The translations under genes and the position numbers were made by a program. Under the pieces are notes generated by a model. That model searched no databases. It saw only the letters and a program-made list of their open reading frames with translations, and was not told where the DNA came from. Below are positions 25,962-35,310 of a stretch of 64,000 nt of DNA, in pieces (position 1 is the first letter of the stretch; each line of letters starts with the position of its first letter). Origin of the DNA: JANMMJ01 sp964543235. Lineage in GTDB: Bacteria > Pseudomonadota > Alphaproteobacteria > Rhizobiales > Aestuariivirgaceae. Location: assembly GCA_964543235.1 (NCBI GenBank), contig CAZIXE010000011.1, forward strand, positions 15,125 to 79,124, read 5' to 3'.

Positions 25962-27590
25962 CTACACCAGCCGGCTTTGCTCGACGGCCGCTGCAATGAA
26001 GGACGCGAACAGCGGGTGCGGCTCAAAGGGGCGCGATTTGAGTTCCGGGTGATATTGCACGCCGATAAACCAGGGGTGGTCAGGGTATTCGATCGTTTCC
26101 GGCAGCAGGCCATCGGGAGACATTCCGGCAAACCGCATCCCCGCCTGTTCCAGGCGCTGACGGTAATCGGTGTTGACCTCGTAGCGATGGCGATGGCGTT
26201 CGGAAATGCGGGTTGCATCATAGATCGCGGCAATCTTGCTGCCGCGCGCCAATACCGCCTCGTAGGCGCCAAGCCGCATGGTGCCGCCAAGATCGCCCCC
26301 GTCCTTGCGGATCTCGAGTTCGTTGCCCTTCATCCATTCGGTCATGGTTCCAACCACAGGTTCGGTCGTCTCGCCGAATTCGGTCGAACTTGCATTGGTG
26401 ATGCCGCAGAGATTGCGCGCGGCTTCGATGCAGGCCATCTGCATGCCGAAGCAAATGCCAAAATATGGCACCTTTCGGGTCCGCGCGAAGGCTGCCGCCC
26501 GGATCTTGCCCTCCGCGCCGCGCTCGCCGAATCCGCCAGGCACCAGAATTCCATGATAGGCTTCCAAATAGGGCGCAGGGTCTTCCTTCTCGAACACCTC
26601 GCTCGCGATCCAGTCGAGGTTGACCTTCACCTTGTTGGCGATTCCGCCATGAATCAACGCCTCCTTGAGCGATTTGTAGGCGTCAAGCAGCCCGGTGTAC
26701 TTGCCGACGATAGCGATGTTGACCTCACCCTCGGGATGGGTGATGCGCTGCATGATCTCAGTCCAGCGCGACAGGTCGGGCTCCCTGGCCTGCGGGATTG
26801 CGAAGGCGTCAAGAACCTCGCGGTCGAGTCCCTCGGCATGGTAGGCGCGGGGGACGTCATAGATATTGCCGACATCAAGCGCCTGAATGACGGCTGAGGG
26901 CCGGACGTTGCAGAACAGCGCGATCTTCTTGCGTTCGCTGAGCGGGATTTCGCGGTCGGCCCGGCACAGCAGGATATCGGGCTGGATGCCGATGGAGCGC
27001 AGCTCCTTCACCGAATGCTGGGTCGGCTTGGTCTTGAGTTCCCCGGCGGTCGGGATGTAGGGCAGTAGTGTCAGGTGGATGTAGATGCAGGCGCCGCGCG
27101 GCCGTTCCTGGCCGAACTGCCGGATGGCCTCGAAGAACGGCAGGCCCTCGATGTCGCCGACGGTGCCACCGATTTCGACGAGGACGAAATCGAAACCTTC
27201 GTTGCCGGAACCGATGAAGTCCTTGATAGCATCGGTGACATGCGGGATGACCTGGACGGTGCCGCCCAGATAGTCGCCGCGCCGCTCCCGGGTGATGATA
27301 TCCTGATAGATGCGGCCGGTCGTGATGTTGTCGTGCCGGTTGCAGGACCGCCCGGTGAAGCGCTCGTAATGTCCCAGGTCGAGGTCGGTCTCGGCCCCGT
27401 CATCGGTGACAAAGACTTCACCGTGCTGATAGGGGCTCATCGTGCCCGGATCGACATTGAGATAGGGGTCGAGCTTGCGCAGGCGAACGGAGAAGCCCCG
27501 CGCCTGCAACAGCGCTCCAAGCGCTGCCGAAGCCAGCCCCTTGCCGAGGGAAGACACCACGCCGCCGGTGATGAAGATGTACCGCGCCAT
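25962..27590 (-). CDS. pyrG: CTP synthase
   Basis: 542-aa glutamine-dependent amidotransferase making CTP from UTP. The N-terminal synthetase domain begins MARYIFITGGVVSSLGKGLA, with the P-loop-like GGVVSSLGKG at 9-18. The C-terminal class I glutaminase has GICFGMQMACIEAARN, carrying the nucleophile Cys near residue 381, and GVQYHPELKSRP with the His-Glu pair. The length is that of the family. It lies downstream of secG as in most alphaproteobacteria. A 9-bp hairpin (27629-27650) lies in its leader. Confidence 0.98.
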   Translation of the reverse strand: MARYIFITGGVVSSLGKGLASAALGALLQARGFSVRLRKLDPYLNVDPGTMSPYQHGEVFVTDDGAETDLDLGHYERFTGRSCNRHDNITTGRIYQDIITRERRGDYLGGTVQVIPHVTDAIKDFIGSGNEGFDFVLVEIGGTVGDIEGLPFFEAIRQFGQERPRGACIYIHLTLLPYIPTAGELKTKPTQHSVKELRSIGIQPDILLCRADREIPLSERKKIALFCNVRPSAVIQALDVGNIYDVPRAYHAEGLDREVLDAFAIPQAREPDLSRWTEIMQRITHPEGEVNIAIVGKYTGLLDAYKSLKEALIHGGIANKVKVNLDWIASEVFEKEDPAPYLEAYHGILVPGGFGERGAEGKIRAAAFARTRKVPYFGICFGMQMACIEAARNLCGITNASSTEFGETTEPVVGTMTEWMKGNELEIRKDGGDLGGTMRLGAYEAVLARGSKIAAIYDATRISERHRHRYEVNTDYRQRLEQAGMRFAGMSPDGLLPETIEYPDHPWFIGVQYHPELKSRPFEPHPLFASFIAAAVEQSRLV

Positions 27591-27628
27591 GGGACTTCAC
27601 CCTACCCGTTTGCCCAAACGATTCGTAG

Positions 27629-27650
27629 CCCGGAAACGGAAGTTCCCGGG
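27629..27650 (-). terminator. Stem-loop between secG and pyrG
   Basis: On the minus strand CCCGGGAAC and GTTTCCGGG form a 9-bp stem with one G-U pair around a TTCC loop, 23 bp after the secG stop and 38 bp before the pyrG start. There is no following T run, so it may attenuate rather than terminate, or simply protect an RNA end. Confidence 0.4.
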
Positions 27651-27673
27651 TGCTGTGGAAAGCTGTGAAGCAC

Positions 27674-28048
27674 TTACTGTGAAACCGGGACTTGCGGGCC
27701 CGCCGGTGCCTGTGGGGCAAGTTGCGGCAAGGCGCTGCCTTCGCCGGTGGTGCCGCCTGTCGGCGCAGCCGGCTGGCTGTCACCTGCCGGTGCCGAAGCG
27801 CGGTCAAACACCGAGCCACTGTCGCGGTGGGTCGAGATATAGGTCAGCGCTATCGAGGTGGCGAAGAAGGCCACCGCCAGATAGGCCGTCGCCCGCGTCA
27901 GCGCATTGCCGACTCCGCGCGCGGTAAACAACGAACCGCCACCGCCGCCGCCAATACCGAGGGCCCCGCCCTCCGAGCGCTGCAGCAGAACGACGCCGAT
28001 GAGCGCGATGGCAATGATGAGGTGAACGACCAAAATGACAGTTTCCAT
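27674..28048 (-). CDS. secG: Preprotein translocase subunit SecG
   Basis: 124-aa SecYEG accessory subunit with two membrane helices (about residues 2-21 and 52-72), joined by the conserved LLQRSEGGALGIGGGGGGSLFTARG. The C-terminal tail is long, Pro/Ala-rich and probably disordered, common in alphaproteobacteria. METVILVVHL is the normal N-terminus, so the ATG at 28048 is chosen rather than the start of the open frame at 28108. It lies between the ATC-hydrolase-like gene and pyrG. Confidence 0.95.
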   Translation of the reverse strand: METVILVVHLIIAIALIGVVLLQRSEGGALGIGGGGGGSLFTARGVGNALTRATAYLAVAFFATSIALTYISTHRDSGSVFDRASAPAGDSQPAAPTGGTTGEGSALPQLAPQAPAGPQVPVSQ

Positions 28049-28114
28049 GGGCGGCCCTGGCGAGCTGAGAACTGGGGAGCGTTTAACCGCAATATGGGTG
28101 CCGCGCAACCACCG

Positions 28115-28606
28115 TCAACCGGGTTTGGCTATCGGTTCCATGCGGTAGCGGAAGGTACAGCGCGGCGCCCCGGCCATGATCGTGTGCTGCCGTTCTAGCT
28201 TGATCCTGGGGTCGTAACCCTCGCAGAACGTCCCGTCCCGGTTGCATGACAGCAGATGGCCTATGTCGCCCAGTCCCATCTCCCGGTACGTCTCGGCGTA
28301 ACGACAACGCAAAACATCGAAGTCGAATTGTGTGTCATTGGCCTCCAAAACCTCGATTTCAAGGGCGCCGTCATGCGTCCAGAAGTCGTAAAGTCTGATG
28401 AAGTCGGCCATCGATGTCACGCCGCCCGGTGCCTTAGCGGCAAAGGCCTTGCCTTCGGCAATCGCCGCCTTCCTGACAGCCGCATCAAGGATGTCGCGGG
28501 CCGTTTCCTCACCGAGGCGCGCCGCCATCTCGCGATAGATCGGACCGATCACCTGGGCCTGTATCTGCCGCTTGAGGAGGGTCGGAAGCTCTTTTATCTC
28601 AGCCAT
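28115..28606 (-). CDS. L-2-amino-thiazoline-4-carboxylic acid hydrolase-like protein
   Basis: 163-aa protein resembling the ATC hydrolase family, named after an enzyme of the Pseudomonas D,L-ATC to cysteine pathway. Supporting pattern: LLKRQIQAQVIGPIYREMAARLGEETA at the N-terminus, the central DFDVLRCRYAETYREMG, and the C-terminal LSCNRDGTFCEGYDPRIKLERQH and GAPRCTFRYR. Two conserved-looking cysteines are present (C-x6-C). The true substrate is unknown for most members, and the gene is often found between tpiA and secG in alphaproteobacteria. Its start lies directly against the tpiA stop. Confidence 0.75.
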   Translation of the reverse strand: MAEIKELPTLLKRQIQAQVIGPIYREMAARLGEETARDILDAAVRKAAIAEGKAFAAKAPGGVTSMADFIRLYDFWTHDGALEIEVLEANDTQFDFDVLRCRYAETYREMGLGDIGHLLSCNRDGTFCEGYDPRIKLERQHTIMAGAPRCTFRYRMEPIAKPG

Positions 28607-29365
28607 TTACGCATAGGCCCTGATTATTCCCATGAAGTCTTGTGCCTTGAGGCTGGCGCCGCCCACCAGTGCCCCATTGACGTTCACGACAGCCATGAGT
28701 TCGGCGGCATTGGCCGGCTTGACCGATCCTCCGTAGAGAATGCGCAGGGCATTCCCCTCTGTTTTCAAGAGCTTGCCAAGCTCACTACGGATATGGGCGT
28801 GCACTTCGGCAACCTCTGCGGCGGTGGGGGTCAAACCCGTTCCGATCGCCCAAACAGGCTCATAGGCCAGCACGGTGTTGCCTGCTGAAGAACTGGAGGG
28901 AACCGATTCAACGATTTGTTTTGAAACGATATCCAGAGTCTCGCCTGCTTTCCTTTGTTGCAGGGTCTCGCCGATGCAGATGATGCTCACCAGGCCAGCC
29001 CGGTGCGCCGCTTCTGCCTTGCGGCGCACCATCCGGTCGTCCTCGCCGTGGTCGGTTCGCCGTTCCGAATGTCCGACAATCACGGCGCGGCAGCCGCAAT
29101 CTACCAGCATTTCCGCGGAGATATCGCCGGTATGGGCACCGCTGGGGTTCCAGTGACAATCCTGGCCGCCAATGGCTATCAGGTCGCCATCGAGCGCGGC
29201 GACGGCGCGTGCGGCAAGGGTCGCCGGGGGGCAAACAATGACATCACAAGCGGGCCTTGCGACGGCGAGCATTTCGGCCAATGACCGCATTTCGACCAGC
29301 GAGGCAGCCGTGCCATTCATCTTCCAGTTCCCAACCACCAGGGCCCTGATGCCGCCACCTGCCAT
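28607..29365 (-). CDS. tpiA: Triosephosphate isomerase
   Basis: 252-aa glycolytic TIM barrel interconverting dihydroxyacetone phosphate and glyceraldehyde-3-phosphate. Catalytic residues are visible: N13 and K15 in GNWKMNG, H99 in IVGHSERR, and E169 in LAYEPVWAIGTG. The phosphate-binding end ILYGGSVKPANA is intact. The ATG at 29365 gives the normal N-terminus; the open frame continues to a TTG at 29431 without conservation. It is divergent from ppiD. Confidence 0.97.
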   Translation of the reverse strand: MAGGGIRALVVGNWKMNGTAASLVEMRSLAEMLAVARPACDVIVCPPATLAARAVAALDGDLIAIGGQDCHWNPSGAHTGDISAEMLVDCGCRAVIVGHSERRTDHGEDDRMVRRKAEAAHRAGLVSIICIGETLQQRKAGETLDIVSKQIVESVPSSSSAGNTVLAYEPVWAIGTGLTPTAAEVAEVHAHIRSELGKLLKTEGNALRILYGGSVKPANAAELMAVVNVNGALVGGASLKAQDFMGIIRAYA

Positions 29366-29417
29366 CTTGTCCTCTTGTCCTGACGCTGTTCCGGCCTCAT
29401 AGCAGAGCAATGGTTGG

Positions 29418-29446
29418 CTTGCGAGGCCCAAGGCGCCTACCTATGA
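29418..29446 (+). promoter_or_regulatory. Possible promoter of the ppiD-trp operon
   Basis: CTTGCG (29418-29423) and CTATGA (29441-29446) are separated by 17 bp and lie 43 bp upstream of ppiD. This resembles the alphaproteobacterial housekeeping pattern. It is the only clear gap that could supply a promoter for ppiD and the genes behind it. Confidence 0.35.
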
Positions 29447-29488
29447 TGCGCGCCGCCGCGCAGGACTGAGGGAAAGGAAGACGAGCAG

Positions 29489-31378
29489 ATGATGGATGCA
29501 TTGCGCCGTGCGGCCCAGGGCTGGACCGCAAAGATTCTGATCGCCCTGCTCGTGATCAGTTTCGCGGTCTGGGGCATCGCGGATGTGTTCCGGGGCTTCA
29601 GTGGCGGCACGCTTGCCAATGTCGGTTCGCAGGAGATTTCCACGCAGCAGTTTGCCGAAGTGTTCCGGCAGACACTGCAGAACTATTCGCGCCAGGTCGG
29701 CGAGACAATAACGCCGGAGAGAGCCAGGGAAATGGGCCTGGATCAGCAGGTATTACGCGAAATGATCCGTGGCGCGGCCGTTCTGTCGCAGGCGAACAGC
29801 CTCAAGCTGGCCATTGGCGATGCCCAGATTGCCGCCGATATCGCCCGCAATCCCAATTTCATTGACTCTCAGGGCAAGTTCGATCCCGAGCTGGTCAAGA
29901 GTTTCCTGCGCCGGTCCGGCCAGTCGGAGGCGTCGTTCCTGGCCGGAGAGCGTGAGCAACTCTTGCGTTCAGCAATCGGCGATACAGCCCAGGCGGACGT
30001 GGCGCTGCCGAAGGCCATGATCGAGGCTGCCTCACTCCATGCCAACGAGCAGCGCGACGCCCGCTACTTTGTTGTGAAAGCCGCAAGCGCCGAGGTGGCC
30101 CAGCCCAGCGAAGAGGAGATCAAGAAGTATTACGAGGCGAATCCTGTGAAATATACGGCCCCGGAATACCGCAGCCTGGCAGTCCTCTATGCCGAACCCT
30201 CCGATGTTGCGCCGGGAATCCATGTGAGCGAAGACGACATCAAGGCCGGGTACGAGAAGTACAAGGCCGAGTTTTTCACTCCGGAGCGGCGCACCCTCCT
30301 GCAGACCACGTTTGCGTCGGTCGAAAAAGCGGCCAAAGCGCGCACGAGAATTGCCAACGGCGAGGATTTCCTGGCCATCGCCAAGGAGCGCGGCTTCAGC
30401 GAACAGGATGCGACATGGGCGGACCGGACGGCATCCGATATCCTCGATCCGGCGATTGCGGCGGCCGCATTTTCGCTCAATGAAGGCGAACTCAGCCAGC
30501 CGGTCGAAGGCAGATTGGCCGTGATGCTGCTTAAGGTCATCAAAGTGACGCCCGAACACCAGCAAAGCCTCGATGAGGCGCGTGCGGCGATTGCCAAGCG
30601 CCTGCAACTGGACAGAGCCAGGGAGGAACTGCGCGGCATCTATGACAGTGTCGAGGACGCGCGTGCTGCCCAGACATCATTTGAAGAGATCGCCAAGACC
30701 GCCAATATCGGCTTCGTGCTGGTTCCTGCCATCGACTCCGCCGGCAAGGACAAGGATGGCAAGGCCGTATCGTTGCGACATGCGGACGATCTGGTGCGCC
30801 TCGCCTTTCGGACGGATGTCGGTGTCGAGAATGATGCCATCCAGACAGACGATGACGGTTATGTCTGGTACGAGGTGCGCGAAGTCGTACCTTCGCAGGT
30901 GAGACCCTTCGAAGACGTGAAGGACAAGGTCCGGGGCGATCATCTAGCCGACAAAGTCCGCGAAATCGCGATCGGCAAGGCCAAGACGCTTGCAGACAAG
31001 GGCAATTCGGGCAGCAGCCTCGAGGATCTCGCAAGGGAAGCCGGCGCTGACATCAAGACAGTGCAGGGCCTCAGGCGCAGCGAGACCTCACAGGACTTCG
31101 ATGCGGCAGCCGTGACGGCCCTGTTCAGCGTGCCTGAGAATGGTTTTTCCTTCGCGCCCGAGGCTGATGGGCAAAGCGCCAAAGTCATCCAATCGCAGGC
31201 GGTGCTTGCCCCGCCCTTCGACAGCAATTCTGCGGAGGCAGCCGGCCTCGGCCGCTCGCTTGCCCAGGCGGCCGGCGCCGATCTTCTGGGTAGCTATTTG
31301 TCGAGCCTGCAGACTCAGGTCGACATCACCGTCAACGAAAACCTCTGGCGAAACATCACCGGTAGTCCGCAGCAGTAA
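29489..31378 (+). CDS. ppiD: PpiD-type membrane-anchored peptidyl-prolyl isomerase/chaperone
   Basis: 629-aa periplasmic chaperone anchored by one N-terminal helix (about 14-34, KILIALLVISFAVWGIADVF). A SurA-like N-terminal domain follows (about 40-200) with IGDAQIAADIARNPNF and DPELVKSFLRRSGQSEA. A parvulin-like rotamase region lies at about 260-370 (GEDFLAIAKERGFSEQDATW and EGELSQPVEGRLAVMLL). It helps newly exported proteins fold near SecYEG. It precedes trpE by 35 bp on the same strand, an arrangement usual in Hyphomicrobiales, so trp genes may be read from its promoter. Confidence 0.93.
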   Translation: MMDALRRAAQGWTAKILIALLVISFAVWGIADVFRGFSGGTLANVGSQEISTQQFAEVFRQTLQNYSRQVGETITPERAREMGLDQQVLREMIRGAAVLSQANSLKLAIGDAQIAADIARNPNFIDSQGKFDPELVKSFLRRSGQSEASFLAGEREQLLRSAIGDTAQADVALPKAMIEAASLHANEQRDARYFVVKAASAEVAQPSEEEIKKYYEANPVKYTAPEYRSLAVLYAEPSDVAPGIHVSEDDIKAGYEKYKAEFFTPERRTLLQTTFASVEKAAKARTRIANGEDFLAIAKERGFSEQDATWADRTASDILDPAIAAAAFSLNEGELSQPVEGRLAVMLLKVIKVTPEHQQSLDEARAAIAKRLQLDRAREELRGIYDSVEDARAAQTSFEEIAKTANIGFVLVPAIDSAGKDKDGKAVSLRHADDLVRLAFRTDVGVENDAIQTDDDGYVWYEVREVVPSQVRPFEDVKDKVRGDHLADKVREIAIGKAKTLADKGNSGSSLEDLAREAGADIKTVQGLRRSETSQDFDAAAVTALFSVPENGFSFAPEADGQSAKVIQSQAVLAPPFDSNSAEAAGLGRSLAQAAGADLLGSYLSSLQTQVDITVNENLWRNITGSPQQ

Positions 31379-31413
31379 CTCCGTGATCTCCTTTTCTGAC
31401 CAGAGCGCCAAGC

Positions 31414-32934
31414 ATGCTTGTTTCACCGGAATTCGACGCTTTCGCCCGGCTTTATGACGCGGGCGATGCCCAAATCGTGTCAACCCGTCTTGTTGCCGAC
31501 CTGGAAACGCCGGTCTCGGCCATGCTCAAGCTGGCCCGCAACAGCCGCTATTCGTTCCTGCTGGAATCGGTCGAGGGCGGGGCGGTGCGCGGCCGCTACT
31601 CGATCATCGGCATGCGGCCCGATCTGATCTGGAAGGTCACGGACGGCAAGGCCTTCGTCAATCGCCGGGCACTGTTCGATCCCGACGGCGACTTTACCGC
31701 CCTGCCCCAGGCACCCCTGGAGAGCCTGCGCCAGCTCCTCAAGGAGAGCCACATCGCACTGCCCCAAGGCGCTCCGCCCATGGCAGCCGGTGTCTTCGGC
31801 TATATGGGTTACGACATGGTGCGGTTGATGGAGGATCTGCCACCACCAAACCAGGATACCCTGGGACTCCCGGATGGCATGATGATCCGCCCGACCATCA
31901 TGGCGATCTTCGATGCGGTCAAGGACGATGTCACGGTGGTGACGCCGGTTTATCCGGAAGAGGGCATCAGCGCCAAAGCTGCCTATGCCCGTGCCATGGA
32001 GCGGCTGTCCACGGTCGTGGAGGCACTCGACCGCCCGCTCGACCACGGTTTTGCCGGGCGTGCTGACACGCCACCCCTCCGGAGCCCGCGATCGAACACC
32101 ACACCTGAAGGCTATGAGCAGATGGTCCTCGCCGCCAAGGAATACATCGCGGCGGGCGATATCTTCCAGGTGGTCCTGTCACAGCGTTTCGAAACCGACT
32201 TCACCTTGCCGCCCTTCGCGCTTTACCGCTCGCTTCGGCGGGTCAACCCCTCGCCCTTCCTGTACTATCTCGACTTCGATCGCTTCTCGGTGATCGGCTC
32301 AAGCCCCGAGATCCTGGTCCGGGTCAGGGATGGCAAGGTAACAATCCGCCCCATCGCCGGAACCCGCCGCCGCGGCGAAACGCCGGCCGAGGACCGGGCC
32401 CTGGCGGAGGAGCTTCTTGCGGACCCCAAGGAACGCGCCGAACACCTGATGCTGCTCGATCTCGGCCGCAATGATGTCGGCCGCGTCTCGGAAATCGGCT
32501 CCATCCGCGTTACCGATCAGTTCATTCTCGAGTATTACAGCCAGGTGATGCATATTGTCTCCAATGTCGAAGGCAAGCTGCGCCCCGAGTTTGATGCCAT
32601 TGACGCACTGGTCGCCGGCTTTCCTGCGGGTACCGTTTCCGGCGCTCCCAAGGTGCGGGCCATGCAGATCATTGACGAGCTTGAGCCCGAGAAGCGTGGA
32701 GTTTACGCCGGGTGTGTCGGTTACTTTTCGGCAGATGGCGAAATGGACACGTGCATCGTGCTCCGCACCGCCATCATCAAGGACGGCAAGATGTATGTGC
32801 AGGCGGGCGCAGGTGTCGTGGCCGACTCCGTCCCCGCCAGCGAACACCAGGAGTGCGTGAACAAGGCCAAGGCACTGTTTCGGGCCGCGGAGGAAGCCGT
32901 GCGCTTCGCCGGCCGCGCCGGGAGGGGACAATGA
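31414..32934 (+). CDS. trpE: Anthranilate synthase component I
   Basis: 506-aa chorismate-using enzyme that makes anthranilate with ammonia supplied by TrpG. The feedback-site region includes LLESVEGGAVRGRYSIIG (about 50-67). The catalytic C-terminal domain shows FQVVLSQRFETDF, NPSPFLYYLDF, SSPEILVRV, PIAGTRRRG, MLLDLGRNDVGRVS and FPAGTVSGAPKVRAM. It is not fused to the glutaminase, unlike Rhizobiaceae and Brucella TrpE(G). No leader peptide or attenuator is visible in the 35-bp gap upstream. Its stop overlaps the trpG ATG by four bases. Confidence 0.98.
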   Translation: MLVSPEFDAFARLYDAGDAQIVSTRLVADLETPVSAMLKLARNSRYSFLLESVEGGAVRGRYSIIGMRPDLIWKVTDGKAFVNRRALFDPDGDFTALPQAPLESLRQLLKESHIALPQGAPPMAAGVFGYMGYDMVRLMEDLPPPNQDTLGLPDGMMIRPTIMAIFDAVKDDVTVVTPVYPEEGISAKAAYARAMERLSTVVEALDRPLDHGFAGRADTPPLRSPRSNTTPEGYEQMVLAAKEYIAAGDIFQVVLSQRFETDFTLPPFALYRSLRRVNPSPFLYYLDFDRFSVIGSSPEILVRVRDGKVTIRPIAGTRRRGETPAEDRALAEELLADPKERAEHLMLLDLGRNDVGRVSEIGSIRVTDQFILEYYSQVMHIVSNVEGKLRPEFDAIDALVAGFPAGTVSGAPKVRAMQIIDELEPEKRGVYAGCVGYFSADGEMDTCIVLRTAIIKDGKMYVQAGAGVVADSVPASEHQECVNKAKALFRAAEEAVRFAGRAGRGQ

Positions 32935-33506
32935 TCATCCTCATCGACAATTACGACAGCTTCACCTGGAACCTCTACCACTTCCTCGGCGATCTGGGCG
33001 CGGAAACCGTGGTTCACCGCAATGACAGGATCAGCGTTGGCCAGGTCATCTCTGCCAACCCCCAGGCCATCGTCCTCTCGCCGGGCCCATGCACGCCAAA
33101 CGAGGCGGGGATCTGCCTCGAGCTGATTGCCAAGGCCGCGCCTGCGATCCCCATCTTCGGCGTCTGCCTGGGCCACCAGGCTATCGGCCAAGCCTTCGGC
33201 GGCAAGGTCATCCGGGCCCCACATCTCATGCATGGCAAGCTGTCGACCATTCACCATGGCGGCAAGGGGGTTTTCCGCGATGTCCCGCCGGATTTCGAAG
33301 GAACCCGCTATCATTCGCTGATTGTCGAGCGGGCGACACTGCCCGACTGTTTGGAGATTACCGCCGAAACCGACGGGCTGATCATGGGTCTCCAGCACAA
33401 GACCCTGAATGTGCATGGGGTGCAGTTTCATCCCGAAAGCATTGCCTCGCAGCACGGGCACGGGATATTGAGGAACTTCCTGGAGCTAGCCGGGGCATTG
33501 CCATGA
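32931..33506 (+). CDS. trpG: Anthranilate synthase component II (glutamine amidotransferase)
   Basis: 191-aa class I glutaminase partner of TrpE. The catalytic triad is C79 in FGVCLGHQAIGQAFGG, then H167 and E169 in VQFHPES. The oxyanion segment LSPGPCTPNEAG is at 49-60. The start ATG at 32931 overlaps the trpE stop (ATGA), and the stop overlaps the trpD ATG in the same way, which indicates translational coupling. The same subunit could also serve PabB, as no separate pabA is seen here. Confidence 0.97.
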   Translation: MIILIDNYDSFTWNLYHFLGDLGAETVVHRNDRISVGQVISANPQAIVLSPGPCTPNEAGICLELIAKAAPAIPIFGVCLGHQAIGQAFGGKVIRAPHLMHGKLSTIHHGGKGVFRDVPPDFEGTRYHSLIVERATLPDCLEITAETDGLIMGLQHKTLNVHGVQFHPESIASQHGHGILRNFLELAGALP

Positions 33507-34516
33507 GTGACCTGAAACCGCTGATCGCCAAGGCCGCGAATGGCCAGCCGTTGACACGGGCCGAGTCCCGCGAGGCCTTCAATATCCTGATGTCCGGCGA
33601 GGCAACGCCGGCGCAAATCGGCGGCTTTCTGATGGCGCTGCGGGTACGCGGAGAGACCGTGGATGAGATCACCGGGGCCGTCGAGGTCATGCGCGAGAAG
33701 ATGACGCGGGTGAACGCGCCGGCCGACGCCATCGACATTGTGGGAACGGGGGGTGATGCCTCGGGATCCTACAACATATCGACGTGTGCGGCGTTCATCG
33801 CGGCGGGGGCAGGTCTCAAGGTTGCCAAACACGGCAATCGTGCGCTCTCCTCCAAGTCCGGCGCGGCCGATGTGCTGATGGCTCTCGGGGTCAAGGTCGA
33901 CCTGCCGCCAGAGCGCATAGCCCAGTGCATCGATGAAGCGGGTATCGGTTTCATGTTCGCGCCTGCCCACCATTCCTCCATGAAACATGTGGGCCCGTCG
34001 CGGGTTGAACTCGGCACCCGAACCATCTTCAATCTTCTGGGCCCGTTGTCCAACCCGGCGGGCGTCAGGCGGCAAGTGACCGGCGTCTTTGCCAGGAGCT
34101 GGGTCGAACCCCTCGCCAAGGTGCTTGGCAATCTCGGCTGCGAGCGGGCCTGGATCTGCCATGGTGAAGGCGGCTTCGACGAAATCGTGCCGACAGGCGT
34201 GACTTGGATTGCCGAGCTTGCGGATGGCAAAGTCACCACCCACGAGGTGACTCCTGAATCCGTCGGCGTGAGCCGGGCCGCCATTGCCGATCTCAAGGGC
34301 GGCGACGCGGCCCACAACGCCGATGCTTTGCGTGGCGTGCTTGCCGATCAGAAGGGGGCATTCCGTGACGCAGCAGTCATGACGGCTGCAGCAGCGCTCC
34401 TGGTCGCGGGCAAGGCTGCGGATCTCCGCAATGGCATGGAACTTGCCGAGCAATCCATCTCCGGCGGAATGGCCCATGCCGCGCTTGAACGCCTGATCGC
34501 GGTCGCCAGCGTCTGA
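33503..34516 (+). CDS. trpD: Anthranilate phosphoribosyltransferase
   Basis: 337-aa enzyme that joins anthranilate to PRPP. Motifs: GTGGDASGSYNIST (81-94) for PRPP and pyrophosphate, KHGNRALSSKSGAADVLMALG (109-129), and HHSSMKHVGPSRVELGTRTIFNLLGPL in the anthranilate site. Length and order are normal. The ATG at 33503 overlaps the trpG stop by four bases, and the stop shares a base with the trpC start. Confidence 0.97.
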   Translation: MSDLKPLIAKAANGQPLTRAESREAFNILMSGEATPAQIGGFLMALRVRGETVDEITGAVEVMREKMTRVNAPADAIDIVGTGGDASGSYNISTCAAFIAAGAGLKVAKHGNRALSSKSGAADVLMALGVKVDLPPERIAQCIDEAGIGFMFAPAHHSSMKHVGPSRVELGTRTIFNLLGPLSNPAGVRRQVTGVFARSWVEPLAKVLGNLGCERAWICHGEGGFDEIVPTGVTWIAELADGKVTTHEVTPESVGVSRAAIADLKGGDAAHNADALRGVLADQKGAFRDAAVMTAAAALLVAGKAADLRNGMELAEQSISGGMAHAALERLIAVASV

Positions 34517-35310
34517 TGACAACGATTCTGGACAAGATCGCAGCCTACAAGCGGGAAGAGGTGGCCCGTGCCAAAGCGGAGATCCCGGAACGCGCGCTCG
34601 AGGTGATGGCGCTCGATGCGCCGCCGGTCAGAAGCTTCTCCGGCGCACTGCAACAGCGCATTGATGCCGGGCAATGGGCGTTGATCGCCGAAATCAAGAA
34701 AGCGAGCCCGTCCAAGGGGCTGATCCGCGGCGATTTCAACCCGCCACAGTTGGCCATGGCCTACGAGGCGGGTGGTGCGGCCTGTCTTTCCGTGCTGACG
34801 GATGCGCCCTCATTCCAAGGCGCTCCAGAATACCTTGGAGCGGCCCGCGCCGTCACGCAGCTCCCGACCCTTCGCAAGGACTTCATGCTCGATACCTACC
34901 AGGTCGCCGAGGCGCGCGCCTGGGGAGCTGACTGCATCCTTCTGATCATGGCCATGATCGATGATGAACTGGCGGCGGAGCTTGAAGCGGCGGCCCGCGA
35001 TTGGGGACTCGATGTGCTGGCCGAGGTACACGACGAGGCCGAACTGGAGCGCGCGCTGAGGCTTACCACCCGCCTGATCGGCATCAACAACCGCAATCTC
35101 CATTCCTTCGAAACGTCGCTTGAGACCACCGAGCGGCTGGCGCCACGCGTGCCCCGCGACCGACTGGTGATCAGCGAGAGCGGCTTGTTCGCTGCCGCAG
35201 ATCTTGCCCGGCTGTCCAGGGTTGGCGTGAATGCTTTTCTCATCGGCGAGAGCCTGATGCGCCAGAACGATGTCGCAAAGGCCACACGTGATATCCTGGC
35301 GAGACCATGA
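34516..35310 (+). CDS. trpC: Indole-3-glycerol-phosphate synthase
   Basis: 264-aa (beta/alpha)8 enzyme of the tryptophan pathway, not fused to TrpF. Conserved parts are IAEIKKASPSKGLIRGDF (57-74, catalytic Glu and Lys), LRKDFMLDTYQV, VHDEAELERAL, IGINNRNLHSFETSL, VISESGL and FLIGESLM. It is coupled to trpD by a one-base overlap and to moaC by a four-base overlap. trpA, trpB and trpF are not in this window and are presumably elsewhere. Confidence 0.97.
   Translation: MTTILDKIAAYKREEVARAKAEIPERALEVMALDAPPVRSFSGALQQRIDAGQWALIAEIKKASPSKGLIRGDFNPPQLAMAYEAGGAACLSVLTDAPSFQGAPEYLGAARAVTQLPTLRKDFMLDTYQVAEARAWGADCILLIMAMIDDELAAELEAAARDWGLDVLAEVHDEAELERALRLTTRLIGINNRNLHSFETSLETTERLAPRVPRDRLVISESGLFAAADLARLSRVGVNAFLIGESLMRQNDVAKATRDILARP

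Noticed and set aside
31379..31413. Possible trp leader peptide or attenuator before trpE
   Set aside because: The gap is only 35 bp, with no Trp-codon-rich mini-frame and no alternative hairpins.
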